From Hydractinia symbiolongicarpus (taxonomy: Eukaryota; Cnidaria; Hydrozoa; Anthoathecata; Hydractiniidae): 64,000 bases of DNA. Of the stretch, positions 47,601 through 60,600 are shown one piece after another. The number at the start of each line of letters is the position of its first letter. The first letter of the stretch is position 1. Location of the stretch: assembly GCF_029227915.1 (NCBI RefSeq), contig NC_079880.1, positions 10,073,501 to 10,137,500 on the forward strand, in the 5' to 3' direction. Under the pieces are notes generated by a model, which made no database searches, was not told the origin of the DNA, and saw only the letters and a program-made list of their open reading frames with translations. Position numbers and translations under genes: made by a program.

Positions 47601-50600
47601 AGGTGTAAAGAAGATTTAGTTTCTTTGGCTCGAATACATTACGCTTAGAAAATAGTTCAAAAATATTATAGTAACATGTTTTTTTAGGTACTTATTATAA
47701 CCGAACATACGCAGACTGCAACCAGGCTATCATGTTTATTACCGACGGCGTCGAGGGAGAATACGCTGGAGAAGAAGTTTTCGAAAAGCGAAACAAAAAC
47801 AGAAAAGTTCGCGCTTTTGCTTACCTTGTCGGCCGGTACAAAAGTCCTGATAAAAAGGCACTAATAGACATGGCTTGTAAGAACAGAGGTTATTTTTATT
47901 CGATAGAAACACTTGGAAACGTGTGGGACACAGTTTTAGAATACTTGAAAGTTTTCAGTCGACCTATTGGTAGGGAGAATTCGAAACAAAAACCAAGTTA
48001 TACTCCTGTGTACTTGGATAGTACTGGTTTAGGTATGGTAATGAGCGTGTCGTTAGGTGTGTTTGAAGAAAAAGAATTAATCGGCGTGACAGGAACAGAC
48101 ATAGTGTTAGCCTCAATCCAAGAGAAGATTCCGAGTGCTCAACTGGGTTTTTTTAGTCATGTGTTTATGATAAATAACAACGGTTTCGTCTTGGTTCATC
48201 CGAAATTCCGAGATCAAACCGGATATCTTCCAGCACCACCAAACGTTTATGTGGATGATTTAGAGCGAGGTGTTGACACAAATCAGACAGAACTTTTGAA
48301 GGTGGACATGATCGATCAGAAGACTGGGCAAGAGAGTTTTCCTACGTATTGGATATATGACGAAAATAAAAAAATTATGACCACAGACACTAGCTATTTT
48401 TTTACTGCAGTGAATAATACAGACTTTAGTGCTGCAGTCGCCATTTTGAAACCTGATGAGAACTATTATGAAATTACGGACGCCGACGCTGATATATGGA
48501 TGATGAAAGGGATCGAAGCGTTACATTTACCGTTTATCAACAAAACTGAGAATTACACAGCAGAGAATTACACTTACGTTCAAATTTCACCATGGATGTT
48601 TTGCGCATTCAAAACAGAATCACAAAATGAGCAACCGCGCAGCTTAATGTATTTCCCCACTGCGGAGGAGCTATACGATTTCATTAAATCCTATGGAAAT
48701 AGTAATGATATCGGTAGCAGCTGCGATGGAACTCTTCTTAAAAAGCTCCTCACAACCGCTGGAATTGTAACTGATATAGTTGAAACATCGTGGCAACCAG
48801 ATAATATTGACAAGGATATCATCGAAAGTTTATTCGTAGCAACAAGTGGCGGTTACTCTAGGTATATAGCATATACCAACACCAGTAAGCCGTTTCAACG
48901 TGATATTTATAAAGTTGGTATTGTACAGATGGCTGCAGCCATGCCGGATGTAAATATTGGTGTGACTGTACCGAAGAGGGAGGAGAAAGATCTTAGCGAT
49001 GACCCTGTTTTTGCTACTATAGCTGGTACAGCAAGAATAGATGGAATGCTTGGTGCAGGTATAAGATTATAATTTTTTACGTAGTCTAGAAGTTGATACG
49101 TTGTTAGTAGCTAATGTGGTAAAATATTTATTCAAGTGTAAAGGTCTTGAGATCAATCCTAGATCGATGCACACCAACAATTCTAAGCCTCTAAATCAAC
49201 CGTTACGGTTGATTTATCAGTAGAAAATTGTAAAGTCGTTGTTTAATCTAAAGGACTTTATTTCTGACAGCAAGCACCGTTAGTTTATAAAACGTTAACT
49301 GCAAACAAGATCGCAACAAATAGCAAATAAGCGGTTTCTTTCTTACACGCACACCGGTCTTGTCAATGTTCGCAGCAGATGTAGGATGTTAGGTTATTTG
49401 GTTTACATTAAAAATTCTAAAGCGTACTATTTTTGCTGACGTTAGCACACCTAAATTCCACGATATTCCGGATCGTTCTGGATCGTAGAGTGGAATGCTG
49501 CAGGTAGCGCATGTTCGACGTTGGTTACTCGCTTAGATCCCTACCAAAGTAAGATTTTTGCAGTCTATCAGCTGCAAAGCATTGATCAACCAATGTTGTC
49601 TGTCCATTTTAAGAAGGAGCTACAAAAAGACATAAATATTATTTCCAGGGTTGTAGCTATTCTCCTTCAGGTGACACTTAACACTAGTAGCCTTCGGGGT
49701 GAAGCTAATTTGTAAAGCCCCTTATCATTATAAGTCTGCCAAATTCACTGGCACGATTTTCCTAGTGAAATTTTAAAAAAACTTAAAAGATCTTATTACT
49801 TTTAACGTTACTATTCTTCACAAATTTTTAGTAAAATATCTGTAAATTACCTCCTAAAATTTCCAAGCAACTTAAATTTTTGACTTTGAATATGTCGCAA
49901 ATATCACACTCTATGTGCGAAAATCACAATTTTTAATTTCATTTTTACTTCTTAGTGTCTGGAATGAAAATGTCAACAGATAATCTATACCAAGCTCTAC
50001 TGAATGCATCAGCAGTCGCCAATATTAAGTATACCACTGATAGATTGGCAGTAAAAGTCTGTGCAGATAACAACACACACGTATGCGCAATATTGGACTA
50101 TAATGGTTACATCATGCAAAGTAACCAGGGCAACAAATACATTGGAAAGTTTATCGGTGAGGTAGTTGGGAAGCTAATGGAGCATTTATCAAATGAAAAT
50201 ATATCTATTTTTACGAAGATTGTTTTGAATGATACTCAAGCTGAGTGTCCTATACCAGACAAGTATGACTCAGCATCAAGTATCTTGCTGACGCCAGCCA
50301 AATTAATGTTTAATTTCGCTCAATTATTGCTTGGTTCACTTAGCTGGATGACAACACAAGTGTATTTTTCATTGCTCTCATTTACCAGACATCAACACGT
50401 GCATGGTCAAGAAGTCAAAAAGGTTAACGTCAGTTGCACAAAAGAAATGCCGTTTTATGTTTTCAACAAAACCAGATGGGAGACGCATCAGGATATAAGT
50501 ATTAACAAGAGGCAATACAGACGCCAAATAAATTGCGCAAACTGTCTGCAGAAGTATGCTTTAAGTCCGATTAAAGAAACTAATTTGATATTCTTTATCG

Positions 50601-50839
50601 CAGACACTTGCCCTGATTGTAGACAGTACAAGGTTAGGACCACTCCTATCAAAAAGGAGGACCCGAGTATATGTACTGCAGCAGTTAAGTACCGCAGGAG
50701 ACCTGATAACTGTTTTAATCAAACAGAAAAAGATTTAAAAAGTGCAAAATGTGGCAAAGCTATTATGGAGACACCGTCTTTGTTGTTATTGGTTACGCTT
50801 CTACTAACGACATTGCTAACAGCGAATGGAAACGGATAA
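41627..50839 (+). CDS. Voltage-gated calcium channel alpha2delta subunit homologue (5 exons)
   Basis: Exons 41627-42242, 42637-42795, 47108-47344, 47688-49058 and 49956-50839 join in consistent phase (every intron phase 1) to 1,088 residues. ATG 41627 starts a signal peptide (MVAIIWHCCTVLTLLTLL). A VWA_N-type region is followed by DCRRRIWYIQA and a VWA domain with a complete MIDAS, Asp248-x-Ser250-x-Ser252 (DTSGSM), with MFITDG further on. Exon 4 holds the Cache region (LIGVTGTDI, MINNNGFVLVHPKFR). Exon 5 carries a Cys-rich delta-like part ending in a hydrophobic tail (LLLLVTLLLTTLL), suitable for a GPI or membrane anchor. This order is that of CACNA2D proteins, which raise surface expression of high-voltage-activated channels; an intact MIDAS is needed for that in vertebrate alpha2delta-1 and -2. 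Which paralogue group it belongs to is not determined. AATAAA is at 51095. Confidence 0.92.
42453..42590 (+). mobile_element. Mini-Helitron, 138 bp, in alpha2delta intron 1
   Basis: 5' TC after A at 42452; 3' hairpin CCGTGGATTTTTCCACGG followed by ACTAACGACTAG before T. Interior motifs GTCTGTCCGTCTGTCACGC and GTAGCGAGACGCACG are shared with 57913-58045. Confidence 0.75.
44801..45065 (-). mobile_element. MITE fragment (same family as 8272-8899), inverted
   Basis: Lies in alpha2delta intron 2. It is the reverse complement of the 3' half of the 8272-8899 element: AGCTACGAAACGACTGTTGG end, TTAGTGACTTAC, then CATATTGAGCATCCAAATAT. The opposite end is not visible, so it is truncated. Confidence 0.5.
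45121..45690. repeat. TACGGAGT minisatellite in alpha2delta intron 2
   Basis: The word TACGGAGT occurs at least nine times exactly, with many one-base variants. In 45420-45690 it forms units of about 23 bases (TATACGGAGTGTGACAGGCTTAG). Some units are inverted back to back (ATACGGAGTAATACTCCGTAT at 45143). Confidence 0.75.
46185..46275. repeat. Second TACGGAGT cluster
   Basis: A short block with both orientations (ACTCCGTATACG, TATACGGAGCCGTACTCCG) and ATGGAGTA variants, 500 bases beyond the main cluster. Confidence 0.65.
46619..46749 (-). mobile_element. Mini-Helitron, first of a tandem pair
   Basis: On the minus strand: 5' TCTGTATTATAATACCCG at 46749, 3' hairpin CCCGTGGATTTTTCCACGGG and CTAG at 46622-46619, followed by T. 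It lies in alpha2delta intron 2 and joins the next element directly. Confidence 0.7.
46750..46922 (-). mobile_element. Mini-Helitron, second of a tandem pair
   Basis: On the minus strand: 5' TCTCTTTAATAATAGCC at 46922 preceded by A, 3' hairpin followed by CTAACGACTA at 46750. The last G of CTAG is missing at the junction. Its 5' end is of the long-element type while its 3' end is of the short-element type. Confidence 0.65.
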
Positions 50840-51094
50840 GTAAATTCAGGAATGTCTCGATTGTGATACGCCTTTGAGTAGTCTTTGGGCGTAGCTTGGG
50901 CGGATTTAAACTTTGCAATAGCAGAGATACAATTTCACTCTGAATGGTGTATATTCTTCATATGGAGGAATACAAAACAAAGGTTCCACAAAGCGAACGC
51001 AGTAACAAAACCGCGTTCATGTTTTAATATCAACAAATGGAAAAGTGTGTTATTTTCTTTAAAATAGTTAGTGTAAAATAACTGTTACTTTTTT

Positions 51095-51100
51095 AATAAA
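51095..51100 (+). promoter_or_regulatory. Poly(A) signal of the alpha2delta gene
   Basis: AATAAA about 255 bases after the stop codon at 50839. Confidence 0.5.
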
Positions 51101-51570
51101 TTTTCGGTGAAAACTTAAATTGCGTTCTTAGTACGAGTAGATGTTTAAGAAGAAATTAAACGTTCAAGCTAACTACACCGTCCACCTCTTCTCCACTACC
51201 CACAGCTCTTTTAGTCTTTTTGGTTATGCTCGGTAGCAACAGGTTGTAAGCTATGTTTTTTTATTTCAGTTAAAGTTGCAAGAAGTTATTTTTTAAAATA
51301 TAATATACCTGAAATTTATAACATACTGCATACATGCTAAAGTGAATAACGTCTCAGTAATTCAATACAGATAAATAGGAAAATGAAACGAAAATGAAAA
51401 ACTAAACATGCTTGTTCAGTTTTAGATCGTTCTTAGCATCGCTGTCATCTTTGCTTTACTTTTCATGGTCGTATAATTTCCGGAATCAAACTGTAAAGCG
51501 ATATGCAGCGATATCACGCGACTGTACGCAACTGTCATTGATGTCTATAGATCGCAGTTAACAGAAACAG

Positions 51571-51954
51571 GTAGCAAGAATTAAGTGATGTTGTTCTTCC
51601 TCACGACCATTTTGGGCTCTCCTTAGATAATAACAATAAAGTCGTGGACGCGGTATTGGAACTGAAAAACTTTAAATGTGTTGGTGAATTTCTAGTCGAA
51701 TTGTGGACAAAATTGGAAATTGATGGTCACCCCAGTCATTGGTAAAATCGTATCAGAGGTATCAGAAGTCGCCATCACAAAATTTAAAAAATGGAAAGCG
51801 AATCATCTCCATGGGTTTCATTTTTTTTTTTTACAAATCATCAAATGATGAGGCCTGTTGTTCTCCATTTAAAGCATCCTACTTAAAGATAATGAAGGAT
51901 AGATTATTACCGCCAAACTTACTAACAGTGTACCCCGCAAATGGAATCGAGTAA
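51571..51954 (+). pseudogene. Mobile-element ORF remnant (unassigned family)
   Basis: After an AG at 51570 the frame encodes LSDVVLPHDHFGLSLDNNNK and ELKNF, then stops (HPSHW-stop at about 51745). A second frame ending 51954 has FKKWKANHLHGF and DEACCSPFKASYLKIM followed by RLLPPNLL. I recall these motifs together from repetitive uncharacterised ORFs in marine invertebrates. The frame change and stop show it is broken. The transposon class is not determined. Confidence 0.45.
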
Positions 51955-52471
51955 GCAAAGAATGATAAAAAAAGATTCATACTTATCGCTATTTCAAAAT
52001 ATGGCGTTGAATGGAAGTCTTTCACAAACCACAAAGTTCCCAAAGGGTACTATGATTACTCTTTCAGCAACTGAGCCATTTAATAGGCTTTAAATATAAG
52101 ATTTGTGGTCACATGCCAATTGGCATACACCACTTTTTTTTCAAGTGTGAATTAAACAACAGAATTGGGTGTCACCATTGTAAATGTATTGGAGTTGCAC
52201 TTTTTTAAAGCGAGATCGTTTATGCTGTATCTCTTTTCATCTTGTTCAAATTGATATAAAATCACTTCATGGCAAATTTGAAGTCAGTATACCTCTTTTT
52301 ATTTATCTGCTTTCATTGAGATATTAAAGCTCATATTTGATATTTTCACTCAAAATTATAATGCATTGAATATTCACCAAAATCTTTAAAATGTTAACTT
52401 TTAACATTGGGTTGCGTACCCAAGAAGGGTAATAGATCAGCAACATCGATATAGATGGCTACTAACTACAG

Positions 52472-53143
52472 TGGACTCTCTATAACCTTTATTACTCGAA
52501 TCTCTCCTTAACGCGAATAATTTGCTGGCATGGCGGAGTTTTGCTAATAAACTTTCTTAAAAAACTCTCTACAACTCAAACCACGCGACATGTATCTAGG
52601 AATTTAAATGATTCCAATGACATTAGCATCTTCTTTGCTTTTACTTGACGTAAATGGGGTTTTAACCGATTCAAATGTTTGGAACTTTTATGTATAAGAG
52701 GCCTTAAGTGATTCGAATGAGTGTTCGAATGTCATTCCAAAAAAACGTAAACATTGTCCTATCGTTTTAAAATTTTATAAACATGGCGCCTGTAGGACAA
52801 AACGTCGAGCAGAAAATAACTCCTGTATAATAAAATACAGCGTTAAAGGAGTTGGAGAAAGCAACTGCTCCAAAACATATTGCTACCCTTTTTGTACAGT
52901 ACATTATGAACGTGGAAAAAGAACAAAGGAAATATATTCAAGCAGTTTAACAATGGGCAATTAACAAAACGAGTCAAGCCAGAAAAATATGAACAGGTGA
53001 ATGATTTTCCATATGTTACGAGTAAGAATGTTTTAATCAGTGCACCGATGCTCAAGAAAAATGCCGTGGAATGTGCTAAAGAATTGGGTGTTGAATCATT
53101 TCAAGCTTTTGAGAGGTGGCTCACAAAATGGAGAAGCAAGTAA
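52472..53143 (+). pseudogene. Pogo/Tigger-type transposase remnant (CENP-B-like HTH)
   Basis: A segment near 53032-53140 encodes ISAPMLKKNAVECAKELGVE followed by FERWLTKWRSK, the second helix-turn-helix of CENP-B/Tigger/Tc5 transposases. Upstream, from an ATG at 52784, broken frames continue the N-terminal part (KELEKATAPKHI). Stops interrupt it, and the DDE catalytic region is missing. CAGTGGACTCTCTATAAC at 52472 resembles a Tigger-type inverted terminus; no matching right end was found. Confidence 0.55.
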
Positions 53144-54631
53144 GTCAACTATTAATTCTTAATTTGGAGAAAATTTCACAAGTTTTACAAAAGTTTCGCT
53201 AGCTTAATATTATTCGTTTCCATAACTCCTCCGCAACCCACGTAACACTTATAACGAATGATTAAGTTTGAATTTTCGTTGCAACCCCAACTGCTTGTTT
53301 CGAGAAAAACTCTAAAGGATCTTTAGTACATTATTTTATTAAAACTTTTCTTCCTTCCCTCTATGTTCACATTAAGAATTTCACATTTATTATTCCATTT
53401 TTCTAGGCTAACTTATACACGTTAATTTCAGATGCTTTAAAATCATGTTTTTTTTCTTACTTTTGTTAGTGCAAGGCAATGTGTTGTCGACATTTCCTAA
53501 ATTATTCCGAATAAAATCAAAAAAATTTGATTCAAGGAAGCTTTTGTTGCTGTGCTATCTATGAGTTTTTGAAGTTTTTAAAGCAAAAATGAAGTAAATA
53601 GAAGAAGTATTTTTAAAATCAACGACTTTAGAATGACTTGAATTGACGCGATGTAGAAGTATTTTTAAAGTTCAACGATTTTAGGGTGACTTGAAAGGAC
53701 GCTAATGTTAAGTGTTGTGTTACAATACGTAAAATATATAAATATAATAAAAATATATTTTTCTGTTGATAAAGTTCCTTCTAGTCAGAATGAGTTTATG
53801 CAGGAAAAATTTTCTTTTTTTCTTTCTAGCGAAACAAACAAAAAACAAGCAAAAAAACAAACAAATTTATATTATAATGTGTTTATGGATTTAAGAATTG
53901 TGGATAAGAACTTCATTCATAAAATTTATTGTGCAACTGGACAATGTTGTATTTACGTAAAAAGTTTCAATTTTTTGAAAAATTTATAGTTCATGTTTTT
54001 ACTCACAAAAAACACAACTCATATTCGGTTTTGCTTTTTTTTCTAAATATCTTCTGAAATAAGCTCTCGCGCGCAGATGATGAAATATTGCATACAAGAA
54101 TTGTATTATTTTTGAAAAAAGCACCTGTCCGGAGTGATATGAACGGTCAATTAAATTTTAAAGCATGCAGAAAGTTTGACGACCTCGGGCACAGGGCTTT
54201 CTTAAAAATCTTGATTAAAATATATGTCAGAGGTTGTTTTATCCAGTGACTAGTTTTTCTTCCTCCTTTGAAACACCATGTTCTAATTATTTTAATGCAC
54301 AGTTTGGTATAACTTTTGTTTCTCCCCCTCTAAAAATTTACGAACATGCAAGCGATGCAACTGGAAACGCAGCTAACTATTTTCGACTAATATTTAGATC
54401 AGAATGATATCGCCATATTCTACAATTCTTGGCAGAAACGCGTCAGGGCCTTTTCGCCGTTGTCAATTATAACAAAAAGGCAAAGTGCCCTGGTATTTAA
54501 TTCTCACTCTCTGTAAATTGGTCTCGATGAACCATTTAATTAGCGGAATAAATTAGTCAAAAAAAGGGCGTGGTTCAATATTTGAAGTTTATTTGCTGTT
54601 CACAACACATCGGAGAAACAGCGATATAAAA
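53144..54631. other. Gene-free stretch before the Ly6-type gene
   Basis: AT-rich with short chance frames. 53600-53700 holds a two-copy segment (GAAGTATTTTTAAA..GACTTGAA..GACGC). No exon was recognised. Confidence 0.4.
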
Positions 54632-57600
54632 ATGCAAGAAACAATTCTGGTTATATGCTTTATGCTTGCATTCTTCCAAATGGGTAAGTTTTGCATTTCT
54701 TGAAAGTTATATATACCTATATACATAAGTAACGCAAATACCTCGCTATATTCGTGTTTACTTACAAAACTTGATCGTAAAAAATGAAAATTATTTTTCA
54801 TTTTTTTGACTATTGTATGTAGCTAGCTAACTACATAACATAATCTGAGTCTAATATGTAAAAAAAGGGAAGAAGTCCAAGATGCATAGCATGATTATTA
54901 GTTACTATGGTAAACACACAAAAATATTTCTGTTTTTTTTTTACATTTGTTTACCTGTTAAGCTACCCAGCCGCCTATAGCTTTGTTTTAGTTTTATGTA
55001 TCTTTTATTGAATGTTTTGTAGATATTATAGCTAGCCAATGTTTATGTTGCTAAAAAGAAATAAGTATAGCTAACAATTTAAAAGGGGTACAAAGGGATT
55101 CCTGCATTTATCAAATGTATGTGTATGTTTTATTGTGTTTATCAAGTTTATTGGAATCTTTTTTTTTTTTGTTCTTAAGATATTCAGCTTCAAAGATTTG
55201 ATATGACCTTATGACATCATCATTGATGATGTAATAACGTAGTATATAAGCATAAATATTAAATAATATCAAAATCTTTTAAGTAGTGTTGACATATGTA
55301 AAGTTTTGAAATGTAAGAATGATCTCTTCGTTATTTACAGGTAGAAATGTAATGTCAGCATTTTTCACAAATTAAGGACTTAATATACCAATTTTTATTT
55401 TCTGCAACATATAAAAATACCGTTTTTAATTTAGGAATGTCTTTAAGTAATTACTTATTTAGCTACCTATTATATGTACTAATTATACTAATTAATTAGA
55501 TTAATTAATTAGGTTAAATATTTTTGGATTCTGGTATGAGGAAATTAGTGTGGTAATTTAATTAAATTATAGTTAATTATTTACAATGGTTTTGTGAATA
55601 TGCAAGAAAATTAATTTACGCAGGTTTAGCACCCTTTTGTATCAAATCACGACTTATTAATAAAGCAAGACCTACTTTTAAATTGTCTCAATTTTTGGTC
55701 ACACGCAATAGTGACCTGACATGAAATATATAGGGTTTGTTCGTCCATGCATCACAACTCAGATCCGATTTTCAACAAAACCCCCAAAATTTGGTCCAGA
55801 AATAATTTTTAAGTTTTTTTTCAAAAAATTCATTATTTTTTTCTAGAAATTGTCTAAAATTTTGGTACAGATAATTATCTGCAAATTTCATTAAATTTCA
55901 TCTGCTGAAAAAAAGTACAAAATTTTTTTTATTGCATTCTTATTTTGGGTGACCACTTGATACTTATAATACTCAAATGTACTTGAAAATATCAGTATAT
56001 ACTTGATATATTTATACTTAAATGTACTTGATTATTTGCATAAATAGAAATATACTTGAATGATAGCCTCTATATACTCAAAATAATAAACTTCAATTGA
56101 AGTTGTGTGATTACCACTATTTGTTATCTGATGTCTGGCAATACTTGATGGAAATAAACCTGATCTTAATAATTAGCTGTACTGTCATCCAATTTCACTG
56201 CAGACTGGTGTGTTTGTATTTGTGTTGATCTTAGTGTGGTTGGCTAAAATAATCATATATTATCTGAAGAGTTGAGCTGCAGTGTGCATAATGTTTGTCA
56301 TTTATTTGTTTAACTTACACATGTTTATTTTGTCGATGTTATGTTTATTTTGTCGATGTTATGTTTTTTTATGAAAATTATCGAAACCTGGTTATGTGAA
56401 CAGCTTGTTAAAAATATTTGAAAATAATTTTATTTTAATTAAAAGCCCTAAAATACTTAAAAACTTAAAAAATATACTTACATATCCTATTACCCTCATT
56501 ATCTACGCTTAGCACAGCGTTTTTCATATATTTTTGAATTTTTGTTGCTTATCAATAAATGGCAGAAAGTAAATTCTTGGATTTTTGAAGAAATATTTAT
56601 AATGGTGCCATTTTGGGCAAAACTCCCTAAATTTTTTCTTAAAAAATTATTATATACTTTTTTTTTCTATAAACAGTCTAAGATATTAGTGCATTAATCC
56701 AATTAATGACATGTCATTAATTGTCATTGATTGGGTTGCTAGGCAACAATATTAATATAATATTAACTAAAATGTTTTTTTTTTCATCCTTGGGTGATAT
56801 TCTCCCGTGATCATTAAGATGTAAACTTGTTTATTTCTCAATAAATTGTTTTTCAATTGGATTTTATATAAAATTTTCAAAACCTTTTATATAATATTTC
56901 GCTTTCTATTGCCCAATTTGTTTTGACACTTATCCTTAAAATCATTGTTTTCTCCTTTCACAGCGATGTTTTGAAATTTGCTCTTAATGTAGATGATCTG
57001 TATGAGTGCATTCCATGTAACACAAATCTCTTATAATAATACGAAAAATGTGTCTGTCCGTAACAGGCAAAGTGGATGTGTTCATTTTCCTTTGATGTTG
57101 CCGAAAAATGCATGTCTAATATTTTAATTTTTCTGACGTAACGGCGCGACGTCAATGACACTACTTTAACGTCAATATCCTATACTAAATTAATGAATTC
57201 ATTACAGGCTAAATAACTTGGAAACGAGGTGGTGACATCAATAATTTTTCACCGTGTGGGTAACTAGGGACCAACTGGGACCAATTTGGGTAAGTTTCCC
57301 AAACCTGGTTCCCCGAATCTGTTTCGGAATGGACGGATTGATGACGTCATCACAAAAACTTTAAACCCTAATATCTCTACAACCGTTTTTTTTTTGGAAC
57401 TTCTGGTAGGGACTTTGCTGACGTCAGCAAAATTCTTAAGCCCTTTTATCTCCTTAGGCGTTTGTCAAAAACATATGATAGTATACATTATTTTGATCAG
57501 CATTTAAACCTTGACACATTACAGACAACGAATGACTAAATTTCACCAATTTTCTTTTTGTACATGTACTGCTGACGTCAGCAAAAAATCTAAAGCAACC

Positions 57601-60600
57601 TATTTTTCCATTGTTCTTCTGCCTTAGTGGATTTTTCCACAGGCTTTATTGACTAGTAATTTAATAATTTTACGCAAAATGTTGCCATTAAGTGCCTGTC
57701 AGGCTGATTTCTTGGCTAAACAACTATCTCAAAGATCACCGCGCACGACACAACCATTTTCACATACTACACACATAAAGGTGTGAGCCTATGGTCTATG
57801 GTCCCACTACTGCAATCAATTAAAGGGGCTACAAAACAGTTTGAGTAAGACCTCCATCATTGATGTTGCTCTCCATCCTTGCACATTAAAGTACAAAAAA
57901 TTATACCCACTATCTATATTATAATACCTGTATACGTTTGTCTGTCACGCAAAATGGCAGCTTAGCTGCGCGAGTAGCAAGACACATGTAATGTGGTATA
58001 AAAAGGATGGGTGAACCCGTGGATTTTCCACGGGCTAACGACTAGTTGCAACAATATTGACAACTTGGTAATCAAAAATTCACATACAACGCCGATGTTC
58101 TTCTTTAAGACAGTTTGTGAAATATAACAGTAACATCAAGACAAAACGAGGTATGTATTTGTTAAAAATGCTGTACTAAATGGCCTTAAGAAAGCAATTA
58201 ATATACCAGGGTTCCCATGCCTCTCCATAACTCCCTAAATCTCCTCGCTTTTTTTTTAAAATTCAGTTTTTTTTCTGAAATCTCGAATCTTATTTTAAAT
58301 CACCCCAATTTGTTGTTGCTGTGGCCTGCAAATATTACTTTTTTTGTTGCGTTTGTATTTGAAACAAAGTTATTTTTTGTAAGAAAATATTGAGATGCAA
58401 TTCTGTGTGTTCCTTCATTCTTACAAGTGCAAGTTTTTTCCCCCAAATCTCCTCAATTTTGTTAATAAAAGCTCCTCAAATTTTGTTTTTAAAAAAGAGT
58501 GGGAACCCTGTATACCTCTAAGATCCTGAATGTGGCCAGGCCTCAACTGACTTCTTATGCAATAATTTGAAATATTTTTGTCCAAAATTAAAAAAAAACT
58601 TTAAAGCAAGATGAGCGTTTATACAGAACAAATGATGGATAGTTATATTTAGGTGTCAAATATGATACATCCAAGATGATATGAGATGTTGTTTTTGTCC
58701 TCATTTCTTATGAACTTTCCTCGAATACCATAAGCTCGCCTTTCGTGTAAGTCACTAAAGCAAAAAAATCAACAGCCTGTTTTGTAGCCCTTGTGGAGAT
58801 GAATTTCGTGCATACGCTTACATAACACTTGAAATTTGAAGTCATCTTTAATCTTGCTGGAAAATCTAACATAGTCGCAATTCTAGCGCCCTTTCTCCGC
58901 GCTTCGATTCTTTTTACGTTCAGGTGTGCTTCCGTAACTAATAAATAAACTAGCCATAGTTACCACTAATGCGCCCCAAATTGTTATTAACGATTTAAGA
59001 AATACGAATTTAAAACTGGATCAAAATTTAAAATGGAAAAGGGTGGATGTTTCATGTAACATGTAACGGGTATGATAACATAAATCAGAACGGAATCGAA
59101 TAGAGACTTGTGGATAAGCTTATTGCCCGGGGGGGAAATTATAAATAAGAAGCCCTGCGGCTTAAAGATTTCTGTCATTAGCCTGGAAGATTCTGAAATT
59201 TGAAGTATAGACTTTGAAAACGGAGAACAATGGAGTAAACAAATCATAAGTATTCTAATTCTCAATTATTATTGTCACTAACCTAAAATAAAACGTAATA
59301 AATAAAAATTAAGAAATAATTTTTTTTACATATATATAGTATATATTCTAAAAGTTTAACTGGATATTTTTATAACTGATATAAAAAATTATTGAAATTC
59401 TAGGATATAGATTGTTAATGTATGAACTTGACGATTCGAATATAACAACTTCTGAACAAGTTCAGCTGAAAAAGAAAGTACATTTAAAAATGTGTAATTA
59501 TTGTCTCCCTTTTTGATTTGAAGTGAAAATTTATTAAAAAGATCTCAATACAATGCCATGTGATGCACAAGGTATATCAATATATGTATATAAATTTAGT
59601 CAAGCTGACTTTCGATATCATTGTTAAACAAGTAACCTATTAAGCATGCAATACATGATTTTTAAACCTGTGGACAATACAGGATATATTTTGTCGAAAT
59701 CGATTTATTGAATTGAACAAATTTGATCGTTTATTATCCTTTTTTGATTTTGAGGAAATTTATTGGTCATTGTTTTGTTTGACAAATTCAAAAAGTTGAA
59801 CATATCTAACTTTTGAAATTTCAAATTGAATTCAACAAGTTGAAACAAAAAAGGGTAAACGCACAATTAATAAGTTTATCAAATTTAATAAATTGATGGT
59901 CTTTTCGTGACATTTTTAAAATCAAGTCTTTTCCAAGAAATCTTAAAAAAATATATTGTGATACTTTAGGTAAGGTCAAGAAAGTTTTTCAAGCAAATTA
60001 GGGTCTATTTTTTTCAACAAAATATCTGGCTATTAGGAGAACTGATAATTAGCCAGTAACAGAATGGTCAGCCGATGCAGAATAATTATTTATAGGGTGC
60101 GTACAGTATGATTAGCTGCTCATATAGCTAATTATACGATGTAATTTTTTTTGACTTAAATTTCCACACATTTCTTCGTTATTGATCTCCCCATAGCCAT
60201 CTATATTTATATAGATCCACATAAAGTTGTATTTCAATTAAAACCAAAAATAGGAACAAGAAACGCTTGTGACAAGAAGATAATAATGTTACTGTAGCAG
60301 TATGTCATGTTATTTAAGAAGATGTTATTTTGATTTCAAAAAGTTTCATGAAAAGTAAAGAACACAAAGAAGCCTGCAACAACAATTATACCGTGGGTAG
60401 CGTATAGTTATACTGCAACGGCTAACTATCATGTTATTGACTAATTATCAGTTCACCTTGACTGTTCGGTGCAAGCAACAATAAATTTTTGTCAGGCTTC
60501 GACAACTTTTCTGCAGAAGATATAAAAAATCCTGTGATGAATATCTTTTTACCTGATAGCAATAGTTATTTTAGCCCAATTTTTCTCAAAAGAACAAGAG

